From Hyperoodon ampullatus (lineage: Eukaryota; Chordata; Mammalia; Artiodactyla; Ziphiidae), in the NCBI GenBank assembly GCA_949752795.1, contig OX457074.1:7825527-7889526 (forward strand): 64,000 bases of DNA. The letters run 5' to 3'. Both the position numbers and the translations under genes were made by a program. Positions 35,719-46,559 of the stretch are shown in pieces; position 1 is the stretch's first letter; each line of letters opens with the position of its first letter. The notes beneath the pieces were generated by a model, which had not been told where the DNA came from, ran no database searches, and saw nothing but the letters and a program-made list of their open reading frames with translations.

Positions 35719-37629
35719 CTATGTCCTTCTGTCCCTCTGTCTGTCTGACTCTCAGACTATTAATACAAGCCTCACGTCTGGCTGCACCCCCAGAACATAT
35801 GCTCCTGCAGCACAACCCTGCCCCTCCCAGCTGAGCCTGTTGTCTGTTCCGTTTCTGATTGGCGCCAGGCTCAGAGACCCCATGTAGGTAGAATATAACC
35901 TTCCATAAATAACTCCCAGCCCGACCTACAATTTAGATTTGGGTTTTTTTCCCCTCGTGGTAATGGGAGTGTAGCCTGGGCTCATCCCTCCTGGATCTCC
36001 GGGTCCCAGAAGTAGACCCTAGGTGTATCTCGGGGTTGGGGCGTTGGTTTGAATCCCCGGTTCCCCCATGCTGCCTTACACACGACGAGGACTCGGTACA
36101 CGTCAAGGAATTGAGTCTCCCCTGCCCACGAACCTTCAGCCTCGGTGCCTTGGCTTGGGCCGTGCCCTCTACCTAGAATGTCCCCGCTCCCTTCTCCACC
36201 TGGCGAACTGCTAAGCAGCACCCGCCTCCATGAAACCCTCCCTAAGCTTTATCCCTCATCCCCACCCACCACAGAGTAAAATTACTGCCATCCTTGGTCC
36301 TCGTAACACTTTGTACAGAACAATGTGACCTGATTATTTGCCCACGTGCCCACCAACCAGGCTCTGAGCAGCTCGAGTGAGTGTCAGGGAGGGGAACTGA
36401 GCCCACGGCTCAGATTCAAACACAAACCTGGCTCCAGAGCCCGTGTCCCACCCACCTGTGCCACTCTGCCTCTGGGGGCTGGACGATGTATCCATTTCCT
36501 ACCTGCTCTCGTGTTCTGGGCCCTGGGACACTCCTGACGATGCTTGGATTCCCTGTAGGGTCTCACTGAGGTCTCCTTGGGGCCTGGAAGCGGCAACACT
36601 CACTGACACCTATCAAAGACTTGATGATGATCATGAATTTAGGAGGGCTCATTGGGAGTTAAAGGGAAAAGTTAGGGGGAGGACCTCAGCTTACTTTGGG
36701 GGTGGGGTTACCCCAAGATGGGCTGGACTTAATTCAAAGTTTTGCAGTTGAGCATCCCACCTTATGGCAATGGAAGAATATTTCCTGATTCGCAGCTAGC
36801 CTCCAGAACTGTTAGGTGAGGCAAGAGGTTTGAGAGAAGTACAAGACATTGTCCCTGCTTGTGAAGGGTTTACATGCTCCTTGGGGAGGCATAAAATTCA
36901 CATGTGGGAAGAAGCTTGACTGAGCTCCTGTGAGCAGGTCCTAACATGTACTTGGCTTTGTGTCTATCCCAGTACTAAGCACAGCTCCGCCAGGTGAAAG
37001 AGGTGGCCCATGAGTGAATGTCCAATGGAAGACACAGAATCAGAAACCAAAGGAGTGGCACGGACAAAGGGGCTGGACACCTGAGGAGAGAGGGATCATC
37101 GGGGATTGGATTATCTCTGGAAGGTTCACGGTAGAGGTGACAAAGAACATGCACCCCAGAGAAAGAGCAGGAGTTGTTGGGCGTGGTAAGCAAGGGCGGT
37201 AAGCCGGGCGGGCAAGGAGCAGGACAGTCTGTGGCCACTTGGGAGTAATTAAGGGAGCTTGGGAGAATGGGGGATGGGAATCAAGCCGACTTCCATGTCA
37301 GAGTGAGAAGCCTGAACTTGATCCTGGGCAAGGAGGAGCTATTGAGGAATTTTTGAGCAGGGGTAGTGTTTTTGGAAGACAGTGTGAAGGGCAAGCTGCT
37401 AAAGGGAGACCAGGCTGAGGTCAATACAATGGCCGAGGTGAAGGGATGAGGTCTCGGTTTGGAAAGGAAGGGATGAACATGACCTTTCAAAGGACGGACA
37501 TAATTGCCACAAGGGCCACCGTAACGCAATCAAAGGTGCCTCCCAGGTTTAAGCTCTAGTGACCAAGAGAAGGATGTTAACGTTGACAGAAATGACCACG
37601 TGTGGTTGACAAAACAAGACCACATCCTT
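35719..37629. other. Spacer downstream of the SOST poly(A) site
   Basis: An L2-like piece occupies about 36,160-36,380 and another old remnant about 37,270-37,460. Positions 35,880-35,950 are repeat-free and AT-rich ('ccttccataaataactccc'). No coding exon is seen. Confidence 0.45.
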
Positions 37630-37648
37630 TCCGTAACAATTCATTGTC

Positions 37649-37654
37649 TTTATT
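37649..37654 (-). terminator. SOST: SOST poly(A) signal AATAAA
   Basis: The hexamer reads AATAAA on the minus strand, about 1.57 kb after the stop codon and at the edge of the repeat-free 3' UTR. The cleavage site itself is inferred. Confidence 0.7.
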
Positions 37655-38644
37655 AACAATGCTTCTGGATTCTGAAAGAACAGACTGATATTTCATAAAG
37701 CAATATTAACGTTGTCATTCTCTACAAGAAAAACTTTTGCATAAATAACTTAAGTGAGAAAATAAATATGTAACTTAATTTTTTTTTAAAACTGCTACTT
37801 TCATTCTTGTGGACAAATTCCACATGAAAAGATTGCAGAAACGACCAGCTGGGCAGGCTTTCACATGGCTTGTGCTTCTGTTTAAAAAAAAATTTTTTTT
37901 TTTTTTTTTTTAGCAATTAAAAACTGCACAGAAAGTGAGTGGTGTCTGGAAATGATTTTCCAAAAGATTTTTGGATGGCAGCATTAAGCTTTGCGGCTTC
38001 TCAGCATATATACAGCACTTGTAATTTTTTCCCCAATAATATTATTTTAATGTAAGCTATGCCATCACACATAACAGCAGTAAGAAGCTCTTTTCCAGAC
38101 AGAAATGTGTCCATGAGTGGTAGGCAGGAGGAAGTGCCTTGGAAGGGACCCGCTGGCCTTTGAATGGGTGGTGGCTGCTCTCTTGGGCCCGGAAGCCCAG
38201 GGTGCTGGGACCTTGAGCTCCTCTGCAGAGGGTGATGTTAAAATATGGCCATGGTGGCAGGGGGTTGTTGCTCTTTGGGAATAGGGGGTGATTTCTGTGC
38301 CTCCCACCGCCCTTGGGACCTTCCTCTCTGCCCCAGTTGATGGTGTTGTTTCTGCGTCTTTTGAGATGGAGGGGTGGAGGTAGCCAAACATCTGGAAGGC
38401 CAGGCTGGGACACACCACAGCTTCTTCCACGAGTTTGTCAGCCATAAATAGACTCTTTTCTTTTTCCTGCTTGCTTTCCATCTTTGGCTGTCAGATCAGA
38501 GGATTACAACTCCGAATTCTGGAAGCGACCACGTCAGTGATTCAATCCAAACGCTCTCTCCTCAGCCCATTCAAAGGGCCCCCGAGTCCTTGGAATTATA
38601 TGACAGTAGATTTCTCCAGATGTTAATTCCTCCAGATGTTAATC

Positions 38645-38760
38645 CCACCCCCACTTCCATTTTACAAAGGGAAAATCAAGGTCCAGAAAGAGAAGAGTGT
38701 AGTAATCCGAGGTCACCCGGCACGTTAGTGGCAGAGCCAGGACTAGAAACCCTATCTACG
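38645..38760 (-). repeat. MIR SINE remnant within the SOST 3' UTR
   Basis: It has the antisense MIR order 'ccattttacaaagggaaaat', then 'gtggcagagccaggactaga'. It predates the divergence of placental mammals, so it should also be in other species' SOST transcripts. Confidence 0.6.
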
Positions 38761-39218
38761 GACCCCAGTCATGTGTTCTGGGCACAACTTGCCAGGCAGA
38801 GAGGTGGGGGGAAGGGGAATCTTATCGAACTTTCTTAACCAGTCCCTGGACTTTTCTCCACTGCTCCCTTAAAACTCCAGGGCAGTGAAATGCTTCCTTT
38901 TCTGCCTCCTCTGAAGTGGGACCAGCAAAGGTAGGCGGCCCGGAGGGCGGGGTTGCGTGGCTCAGTGTCTGTGACTCTCAGCTCCCTCCCCTGCCCCTGG
39001 GGACCCCCTCGGCAGGCTGGGGGGAGGGAGCGGGGGGGGGGGGGCTTTGCTGACACCCGGATCCCCAGGGCCTGCAGCCGGGAAGGTTTCAGCCCCCGGC
39101 CCTGGGTTGCAGGTATTTAAAGTGAAATACAAACAATCAAACCGCGCGCGCAAGGGGCGGAAACCTGGGGCGCCTGGGTCGGGGGCGCCCGCTGGGGGCG
39201 CGGCGCGGAGGGCGGGCT

Positions 39219-39640
39219 CTAATAGGCGTTCTCCAGCTCCGCCCGGTTGGCTTTGGCGCCCCGGGCGCGGGGCCGCGGCTTCCGGCCCTTCTGTGGCCGG
39301 GCGGCCTCGGGCCCGAAGTCCTTGAGCTCAGACTGGTTGTGGAAGCGGGTGAGGCGCTTGCATTTGCACGAGGCCACCAGGCGCACCTTGCGCGCGCGCG
39401 GTGCCGCGCCGCCGGGACACAGCAGCTGCACCCGCTGCGCGCGGTAGCGGTCGGGGATGCAGCGGAAGTCGGGCCCGCTCGGGCGCCACCACTTGCCGCG
39501 GCCGATGGCGTTGGGCAGCAGGCGCGCCGGGCCGCACTGGCCCGAGCACACTAGCTCGGTGACCGGCTTGGCGCTGCGGCACTGCCCGTCCGTCACGTAG
39601 CGGGTGAAGTGCAGCTCGCGGCAGCTGTACTCGGAAGCGT
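39219..39640 (-). CDS. SOST: SOST coding exon 2 (sclerostin cystine-knot domain)
   Basis: This exon encodes residues 73-212 of sclerostin, a secreted glycoprotein from osteocytes that binds LRP5/6 and blocks canonical Wnt signalling, so limiting bone formation. The splice acceptor 'ctctccgcag' ends at 39,641, and the exon continues the phase-1 codon left by exon 1 (G|AC, Asp73). All eight cystine-knot cysteines are present: C79, C93, C104, C108, C133, C147, C164 and C166. The loop motif PNAIG (N116-A117-I118), which contacts LRP6, is intact, as is the heparin-binding basic stretch [10 protein letters not shown] near residues 190-199. A sequon occurs at N174-Q-S176. The stop codon TAG is at 39,219-39,221. 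Compared with the human protein as I recall it, there is Gln92 where human has Pro, just before the second cysteine, plus Ala74, Ala151, Pro183, Gly200 and Arg205. No frame damage is visible. Confidence 0.97.
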
Positions 39641-42357
39641 CTGCGGAGAGAAGCGCGCGTGAGGGCGACCATCCGTCCCGCCTCCCTCCAAACCACTCCG
39701 CCTCTTCCAAACCTGCCTCTCCCCCGACGCTTTTGCCTCTGGGGATCTATTACGGGAAGGGCCCAGGTACTCTGGAGTTGGCGGAAAGATCCCCGATCCA
39801 CCCTCTCCCCCTAAAACTTTGGAGCCAAGTGATTGCTTCAGGTCAAATATCAGCTCCATGACTGTGTGACCTTGGACTAGTTACTTAACCTCTCTGTGCT
39901 TCCTATCTGTAAAATGGGTTGTCTTGAAGATTCAGTGAGCTAATCCATTACATCTATAATGCAGAGGACACTGCCTGGAACATACTAAGAGCTGGAAGTG
40001 TTGACTGTTATTATGTTGTTATTATTCCTCTCCAAGGGGGCCCTCTTTGCCAGACTTAAGTTACGTCTGTGCCACAGGGCCCCTGGCCTCAGTAGGGTAG
40101 GTATTAGCCACATTCTCTGAATGGCTCTGGCTTCTCCCAAATTCCTTTTCCAGCCGGTTGGGAGGGGAGACTGGGGGCCAGGGGATGGAAAAAGGAGTAG
40201 GGGTTAATTGAAGAGAATAAATCAGGGCGGCTACTGAGAAGAAGGATGGAAGGGGAGGTGGAGAGGAGACTGAGGTCGTTAGACTTGAAAGGAGCCAGTG
40301 GCAGCCTGTCCAGCCCCCTCATTATCACTGTGGACACTGAGGTCCAGAGAGGGAAAAGCTCTTTCCAGATAAGCAGAGCCGGTCTCCTGATTCTGCTCCT
40401 CTGGGGTCCCAGAGCTTCTCAGCTCCCACAAGGGTGGAAGCTGTGTGCCCGAGCACCGAGGGATGCTGCGTGGGGGACAAAGGGCTGCTTTTTACTATTT
40501 TTACTATGGTTACTTCCCTACCAGAGGGAGACCAAGCTCTGACGGAAAATCTACAGCTTTGGCTGCCACAAACATTTATTAAGCACGTGCTGTGTACCAG
40601 GCACCGTGCTGGGCGAGTCTCTTCTGTGACATTTGATGGACACCCCGTGGTGGCACAGGCTTGCTCCCTGGGCAGAGAAAATTTGGGCTCTAAGGCCTGG
40701 CTTTGTCCCCGAAGACACCTTGATCATGTCTCCTAGTGTGGGCTTAGATGGGTGGGAGCTTTTTTAAACAGCTTGTCCTCGTGTGAGCACTTGCCCATCC
40801 CCAAGGGTCTCATAGGGACAGTTCCAATGTGACCCAAAGGGATAAAAAATAGTCCTAAGTCCAAAACCAGACAGGAGGCAAAGAAGGCCAACCCCCCGCC
40901 CCCTCCTCCCCCCCCCCCCCCGTGAGAACAAGCACAGCAGGGGAGATGTCAGGGTTCCCTCTCTCCCATGGCTGGCCTCCTGGCTTCTGGGTTGGTTTGG
41001 CATCCTCGCCTCTGATCCCAGGCCCCAGGGGTGGCGTGTGGCGTGGCCTGTTTGCCCAGGGAAGGAGGCTTTGGGGATTTCCAAGAATAGTACCCCTAGG
41101 TTAGGCGCTTCCTCTGCAAAGGGCGACTTTGTTTTGAGCACGTGGCTTCCTCCGGGCCTGTAGCTCTCATGGGAGCCCAGGGAGGACGTCTTGTGCTTGG
41201 GTCCCCTACAGTCCATTGCTTGAGCTTAGTTGGCCGTCCCTGGGCAGGAGCAGGGGAGAGGCCTCCTCGGGGGGTGCCCTTTGCAGACCCCCATTCCCAG
41301 CTGGTTGTGAGGCAGGGCAGGATGGGATGCAGGGGCCTGGGCAGTGGACTCCTCTCCCACCTGGACCATAGCCAGAGGGCCTCACTCTGAAGCGTCACTC
41401 CAGGCCCCGCCCCCAGCCTTTCCTGCCAGCTGCAGAGCCAGCTGTGCACACTGCCCCCCAGGCTTCTATGTGCAGACCTGACCAGGAAGCCAGGTGTGCC
41501 CTCCACTGGGGCCACTGCCTTTCCGCTAGGGTCAGGGTCCCTCCCAGGAAGGAGGCAAGTCAGGGTCTGGGGCGGGGATTCAGGACAGATGGTGCCACCT
41601 GTGTCCACACCTTGCACAGAGGATGCTGCTTCCCCTCCAGGGCCTGGACCCAGTTACCACCCAGGTCAGAAGCTAAAACTGTGCCTGCAGCTCCCATTCC
41701 CTCAAGTGCCAGCTCACTGGGTAGACCATGGGTGGTGGGAGCTGAAGGGGTGCTTCTTTGGTGTCCCTTTCCCACTGCTTTGCAGGGATGTGCTCTGGCT
41801 TTCGGCCTCCGAAGCCCCCCCCACAGTCCCCCACCAGGGCTGTCTTGTAGTTGGATCAAACTGGCTTCAAATCTCAGGTCTCTACTCACTAACAAGCTAC
41901 TTGTTCTCTGAAGCCTCCATTTCTTCACCTGCCACTTGGGAGCTCCCCAGGGTATGGTTCAGGCACAGCCCATGTCGTATCTGCATCCAGCAGGTGCTCA
42001 TAGATGCGAGGCCCCCTTGCCTTATTTCCTCCCCAGTGGTGTCAGCAGCTGGACCCTGCTCGTCTCTTCTCAGGAGGGGATTCTTTGAAATCTCCTTTCT
42101 GAGCCCCTGAGGCTGTCCCTCTCCACCTCAGCCTCCTTCCTGCTCTGGGCTCTCGCTGCCAGCCCCCTACCAGCCCCATGCCCTTGCACTTGAATTCCAG
42201 GGCTACGCTGGCATGCCATCCTTACCCTGCCTACAGGCAAGATGGTTCCTCCACTGGTGCTGGCAGTGGCTGACAGTCTACCCCAGTCTTCAAAACCTCC
42301 CCCAAAGAGAACCCTCCCAGGACCCTTATGCTAAAAAGGCTCTCCTCCATCCCGTAC
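39641..42357 (-). other. SOST: SOST intron
   Basis: A single 2,717-base intron with a GT donor (first base 42,357) and an AG acceptor separates the two coding exons, as in other mammals. It contains MIR remnants (about 39,835-40,010, 40,300-40,380 and 41,860-41,960) and a poly(C) run at 40,905-40,921. It has no CHR SINE and no coding sequence that I recognise. Confidence 0.85.
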
Positions 42358-42574
42358 CTTTGGTCTCAAAGGGGTGGTGGGGAGGCCTCCCTCCGTTTTC
42401 TGCCCGGTTCATGGTCTTGTTGTTCAGCTCTGGCGGAGGCTCGGGGTACTCGTCCAGCTCGGGGATGATTTCCGTGGCATCATTCTTGAAGGCCTGCCAC
42501 CCCTGGCCCTCCACCACGCGGAAGGCTGCGTGTACCAGCAGGCAGACGAGACACAGGGCAAGAGAGAGCTGCAT
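42358..42574 (-). CDS. SOST: SOST coding exon 1 (signal peptide and N-terminal arm)
   Basis: The exon encodes residues 1-72. The ATG at 42,574 has a good context (ggcaccATGC) and begins a hydrophobic signal peptide of about 23 residues ([18 protein letters not shown]...). The mature chain should start at Q24 ([17 protein letters not shown]). The longer upstream in-frame Met is rejected because the signal peptide starts here in all known sclerostins. The flexible arm is proline-rich (YPEPPPEL) and keeps the N52-K-T54 sequon. One codon is missing relative to the human and mouse proteins: ELNNKT here where they have ELENN, so the full protein is 212 and not 213 residues. The donor 'AAAG|gtacgg' leaves phase 1, matching exon 2. 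Confidence 0.97.
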
Positions 42575-42599
42575 GGTGCCAGCTGGAGGGGGTGCACCC

Positions 42600-42690
42600 G
42601 ACCTTCCAGCAGCACAGGCTCCGGTCCCCAGCTCAGACACGTTTGCCTTTTTAAAGCCCCCTCTGCCTCATGCCAGCCAATGAGGACAGG
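42600..42690 (-). promoter_or_regulatory. SOST: SOST core promoter
   Basis: On the minus strand a TATA-like 'tttaaaaa' (plus strand 42,648-42,655) lies about 75-80 bases before the ATG. A transcription start near 42,620 would place it at the right distance and give a short 5' UTR of about 48 bases. An inverted CCAAT box ('attggct', plus strand 42,676-42,682) sits just upstream. Both elements fit the known tissue-restricted, non-CpG-island SOST promoter. The start site is inferred. Confidence 0.75.
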
Positions 42691-42699
42691 CTGGGGCAG

Positions 42700-43117
42700 G
42701 GCTGGTCCCATGCTTCCCTCAGCCCAGGGGGAGGGAAGGGGGTGTGCTCCGAGCAAGCCCTCCCCAAAGACTCCTCCTTGAGCTCAGAAATCTCCCAAAT
42801 TGCTGCTGGTGCTCCCAGGTGACCCACAGTGAGGGGGCGTGTGAGGCAAGCCTGCTCTCAGAGCCTGCCATGTGCAGGCGGCTGCGTTTTCAGACATCAA
42901 GATGAGCTCCAGCTCCTCATCTCTACCTCCCTGGGTCCCTCGGGCTTCCTCCAAACAAACTTTGGACCAACTTAACAAAGAAGACAGCAGCTCTGAGTCC
43001 TCCACAGGTCTTAGCCCAGCCGATCCCATTTCTCAGGCCAAGTTCATTTGTCACCCCACCAAAATAAAATGGCCCTAGGGGTGTCTCTTTGGCCCTCACA
43101 GACCCAGCCAGAGGCAG
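42700..43117. other. SOST upstream region
   Basis: Repeat-free, moderately GC-rich DNA directly upstream of the SOST promoter, up to the first CHR insertion. It probably holds proximal regulatory sites, though I can point to none with confidence. Confidence 0.4.
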
Positions 43118-43122
43118 AAGGC

Positions 43123-43130
<8 letters not shown>

Positions 43131-43156
<26 letters not shown>

Positions 43157-43348
43157 GGTACTTGGACCTCTCACTGCTGTGGCCTCTCCCGTTGCGGAGC
43201 ACAGGCTCCGGACGCGCAGGCTCAGCGGCCATGGCTCACGGGCCCAGCCGCTGCACGGCATGTGGGATCCTCCCGGACCGGGGCACGAACCCGTGTCCCC
43301 TGCCTCGGCAGGCGGACTCTCAACCACTGCGCCACCAGCGAAGCCCAA
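43131..43348 (-). mobile_element. CHR SINE, short form, antisense, 0.5 kb upstream of the SOST promoter
   Basis: A poly(T) run and 'gcggtacttggacctctcac' open it, and it ends 'gccaccagcgaagccc'. The 13-base duplication 'aaggctacttttt' (43,118-43,130 and 43,349-43,361) is perfect. This is the transposable element nearest to the SOST start. Confidence 0.96.
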
Positions 43349-43361
43349 AAGGCTACTTTTT

Positions 43362-45059
43362 AAGAAATCTCATTGGTCCCCACCCCATGCAGCTCAGCAT
43401 CAGTTATCCTAACCAAGAAAGCCCCACTTGTCATCCCTCTGGAAGGCAAGAGGGAAAACTGGAGGATCACAGCTAGGGCTTCCACTTGGCTGAGGGGGCA
43501 GGGATTCCGGTTTCAAGGCCAGGATGAGAAGTCAGCAGGCTCTGGTGATGGAGACAAGGAGGAAACCTCAGCTCATGCTCCTCGGGGATCCTGTGCTTGG
43601 TGACAGGCACTTCTTGGCAGGCTGATGGGCCAAAGGCAGTTATTTCCTGGGCCAGGCTGTGGGTAGGAGTGGGGAGCACCAAACCCCTTTTCTTGGCAAA
43701 AGTGAAAGCCAGCATTTGTAGTGCTGATTTTTTTTTTTTTTTCTTGTCTCCCAGCCCATTACATTTTCAAAACCAGCTCTGAGTCCTAGATGGAAAACCT
43801 TATTGGTGCATAGCACGGGTGCATTCTGTGAAGCCATCCCAGGTCCAGCTAGCCACAGAGAACCCAAAAGGAATTGCTACCTTGGCCCCAGAGAAGAAGG
43901 AGGGGCTCGGGGGAGGAATGTTCACACCTGAGATGCAGGACAAGGAAAGAGGGCCAGCGGAAGCTTTCACTGCAGACAGATTGTTTGAGGAGGCGCACGC
44001 ACTCCTGGCCCTGAAGGAGGCTGGGAAGCGGGCTGTGGCCCAGGTCCCTTGGTATTTTCAGTGGGCAATGAATCAGTGCACCCCACCTGCAGAGCCTCTG
44101 CAAAGCCTCTGCCACCTGCCTCGACTTGTAAGTCGCCGTGTCCATCTGCAGCTTTCTGTCTCTCCTTTCCACCATCCATCACTCGACACATGAATGCAGC
44201 TGCTCTGACAGTTTTACAAGCCAGACAGAAGCCCCTGCAGGAAGGGCCCTCTCTGATACCTGCTTCCTAAGTCAGTTTCCTTCAGGGCAGACGAAAACAG
44301 CTGTGGCCATTGTTGCGGGTGACCTATCTCTCCCTACAGAGCTGGTGATGTTGTGAGAAGGGGGCCCTCGGAACCCTCTCCCTTTGTCTGTGACCCTCCA
44401 GCCTCCTTTTCCCTTGCCCTGGAATGTGGACCGTTAACCCTATTGTGGCCGGACAACTGCCTTCTTGCCCTGGATTTCGGAGAGGGCACTTCTGATGTCT
44501 GGATTCCTTGAGCTGGCGGGACTGAGGCTGGAGCCCCACCTGCTGTTGGGATCTGCCGCTCAGCCGCAGGAAACGGAGACCGTGGGGACCGTCCTTGGAA
44601 TACTTCTGCCACCTGCTGGAGCCGGAAGGAGAAGCCAAGGATCAGAGGATGGCAAAGCTCAGGATTTCATTTCATTTTATTGTTGTCATTTTATTTGAAA
44701 CTGAAGTAATGTTCAAAGAGAGAGAGCGAGAGGTAGAGAGAAGAAGAAGGAGGAGGAGGAGGAGAAGGAAAAGAAGGATCCAGTGGACTTGAACTTCTAA
44801 ATTATCTCCATCCTTTTGAATTAACTCTCTGCCAAGGTATAGCCATGCTTTTCACAAAATGGCTCAGGGAGAACCTGCTGTGATGCCATCTGCTTTTTCA
44901 CTTAACACTAATTCAGTTTTATATTGATTCAGTCCACAAACTTGTCATTGTTCAGAGCTAGACAACACTCCCCAGAGTTAAACCCTCAGGGCTTTAGCTG
45001 ACTTCTGTTGTGGGTAGTTTAGGTTATTTCCGATGCTCCTCTATCCTCGGTAGGGATGC
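43362..45059. other. SOST-DUSP3 spacer, first part
   Basis: No gene is recognised. A purine-rich (GGA)n/(GAA)n tract lies at 44,740-44,778. The remainder has short random open frames only. Confidence 0.5.
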
Positions 45060-45640
45060 GATGCTGGGAACATCCTTGGACAAAGTCATTTTTTTGAATT
45101 AAGCTTTATAGTTTGGGGTCATTGTAAATTCACATGCACTTGTAAGAATTAATACAGAGAAAATTCCCTGTTCCCTTTGCCCAGTGTCTCTCAATGGTAA
45201 CGTCTTGCAAGAACCAGGATACTAACATTGATACAATCCACCAGTCTTATTCAGATTTCCCCGGTGTTATTTGTACATGTGTGAGTGTGTGCTTCTATGC
45301 AACTTTATCACATGTTGGTTCAAGTAACCACCATCACCGTCAAGACACAAACAACTCTGACTACAAAGATCCTCCCATTGCCTTTTCATAAGCATACCCT
45401 TCCCCTTCACTCCTAACCTATGGTACCACTAACCTGGTCTCCATTTCTATAATTCTGTCACTTCAAATAAATATGTTATATAAATGGAATCAGTCATGAC
45501 GTAACCTTCTAGGACTGGCTTTTTTCACTCAGCATCATTCCCTGGAGATTCATCTGAGTTGTTGCATGTGTCAGCAATTTTTTTCCTTTTTATTGCTGAG
45601 TAGTATTCCACAGAGTACTTTATTTTAACTGTAGGGTTAT
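45060..45640 (-). repeat. L1 3'-end fragment, antisense
   Basis: On the plus strand it shows the antisense L1 order: 'attgtaaattcacatgcact', 'ccagtcttattcagatttcc', 'tataaatggaatcagtcatg' and 'ttttattgctgagtagtatt'. There is no intact frame. Confidence 0.75.
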
Positions 45641-45699
45641 CTCAGAGGGTCTGAGAGGATAAACAGTCCCCAGGCCCATGAGCCACATACAAGTGGGCA

Positions 45700-46362
45700 T
45701 GTGCCTTAGTTTGCTAGGGCTACAGATTGGGTAGCTTAAACAACAGAAATGTATTGTCTCGTAGTTTTTGGAGGTTGAAGTCTGAGATCAAAGTGTTGGC
45801 AGGGTTGGTTCCTTCTGAGGGCTGCGAGGAAGAGTCTGTTCCATGCCGCTCCCCTAGCTTCTAGGGGCTTGCTGGCAATCTTTGGCATTCCTTGGTTTGC
45901 AGAAGCTTTGCCCCGATCTCTACCTTCATCTTCACAAGGTGTGCACATCTGTGTCCTAATTCCGCCTTCCTTTTTTTTTTTTTTTTTTTTTTTTTTTGCG
46001 GTACGCGGGCCTCTCACTGTTGCGGCCTCTCCCGTTGTGGAGCACAGGCTCCGGACGCGCAGGCTCAGCGGCCATGGTTCACGGGCCCAGCCGCTCCGCG
46101 GCATGTGGGATCTTCCCGGACCGGGGCACGAACCCGTGTCCCCTGCATCAGCAGGCGGACTCTCAACCACTGTGCCGCCAGGGAAGCCCTAATTCCGCCT
46201 TCTTATGAGGACATCAGTCGTATTGGATTAGCGCCCACACTCATGACGTCATCTCAACTAATTACATCTGCAACGCCCCTACTTCCAAATAAGGTCACAT
46301 TCTGAAGTCCTTGGATTCAACATATGAATTTTGGAGGAACACAGTTCAATCCATAACAGCAT
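45700..46362 (-). repeat. MLT1A-type MaLR LTR, antisense, split by a CHR SINE
   Basis: It begins 'ccttagtttgctagggctac', continues 'tagcttaaacaacagaaatg' and 'gagatcaaagtgttggcagg', and resumes after the SINE with 'cttatgaggacatcagtcgt' and 'ttccaaataaggtcacattc'. This is the reverse complement of an MLT1A-like solo LTR. No retroviral genes remain. Confidence 0.8.
45970..46188 (-). mobile_element. CHR SINE, short form, antisense, inside an MLT1 LTR
   Basis: It has the usual poly(T), 'gcggtacgcgggcctctcac' and 'ccgccagggaagccc'. The 14-base duplication 'ctaattccgccttc' (45,956-45,969 and 46,189-46,202) is perfect and splits a much older LTR. Confidence 0.97.
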
Positions 46363-46396
46363 GTTTCTCCACAAGGCTGCCAACCCTGGGTTTGGG

Positions 46397-46544
46397 CTGT
46401 TAAATTTTTTTTTATTGAATTTATTTATATGTTTGGCCATACCACGTGGCATGCAGGATCTTAGTTCCCCAACCAGGGATCAAACCCAGGCCCTCTGCAG
46501 TGGAAGTGTGGAGTCTTAACCACTGGACCGCCAGGGAAGTCCCT
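46397..46544 (-). mobile_element. tRNA-derived CHR-type SINE, antisense (cluster member 1)
   Basis: It runs from a poly(T) stretch and 'attgaatttatttatatgtt' through 'gcatgcaggatcttagttcc' to 'gaccgccagggaagtccc'. Flanking bases read 'gttaaatt' and 'cttaaactgaattt', consistent with insertion into AT-rich sequence. Confidence 0.88.
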
Positions 46545-46559
46545 TAAACTGAATTTATT

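Larger units (their letters stand above)
37630..39218 (-). other. SOST: SOST 3' UTR
   Basis: Downstream of the sclerostin stop codon there is about 1.59 kb before a canonical AATAAA signal on the minus strand (plus-strand 37,649-37,654). Cleavage should fall near 37,630. The length fits the long 3' UTR known for mammalian SOST mRNA. The distal part is AT-rich with ATTTATT-type elements (plus strand 37,735-37,790), which could affect mRNA stability. An antisense MIR remnant lies inside at about 38,645-38,760. No CHR element has entered the UTR. Confidence 0.75.

Noticed and set aside
39247..39861. Plus-strand open frames across SOST exon 2
   Set aside because: They are antisense shadows of the GC-rich sclerostin exon and show no start context or homology.
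42575..42640. Upstream in-frame Met giving a longer sclerostin N-terminus
   Set aside because: The signal peptide begins at the Met at 42,574, as in known sclerostins. The upstream codons would lie in or before the 5' UTR.
44740..44778. Arg-rich coding potential at the GGA/GAA repeat
   Set aside because: It is a simple purine repeat without flanking coding features.
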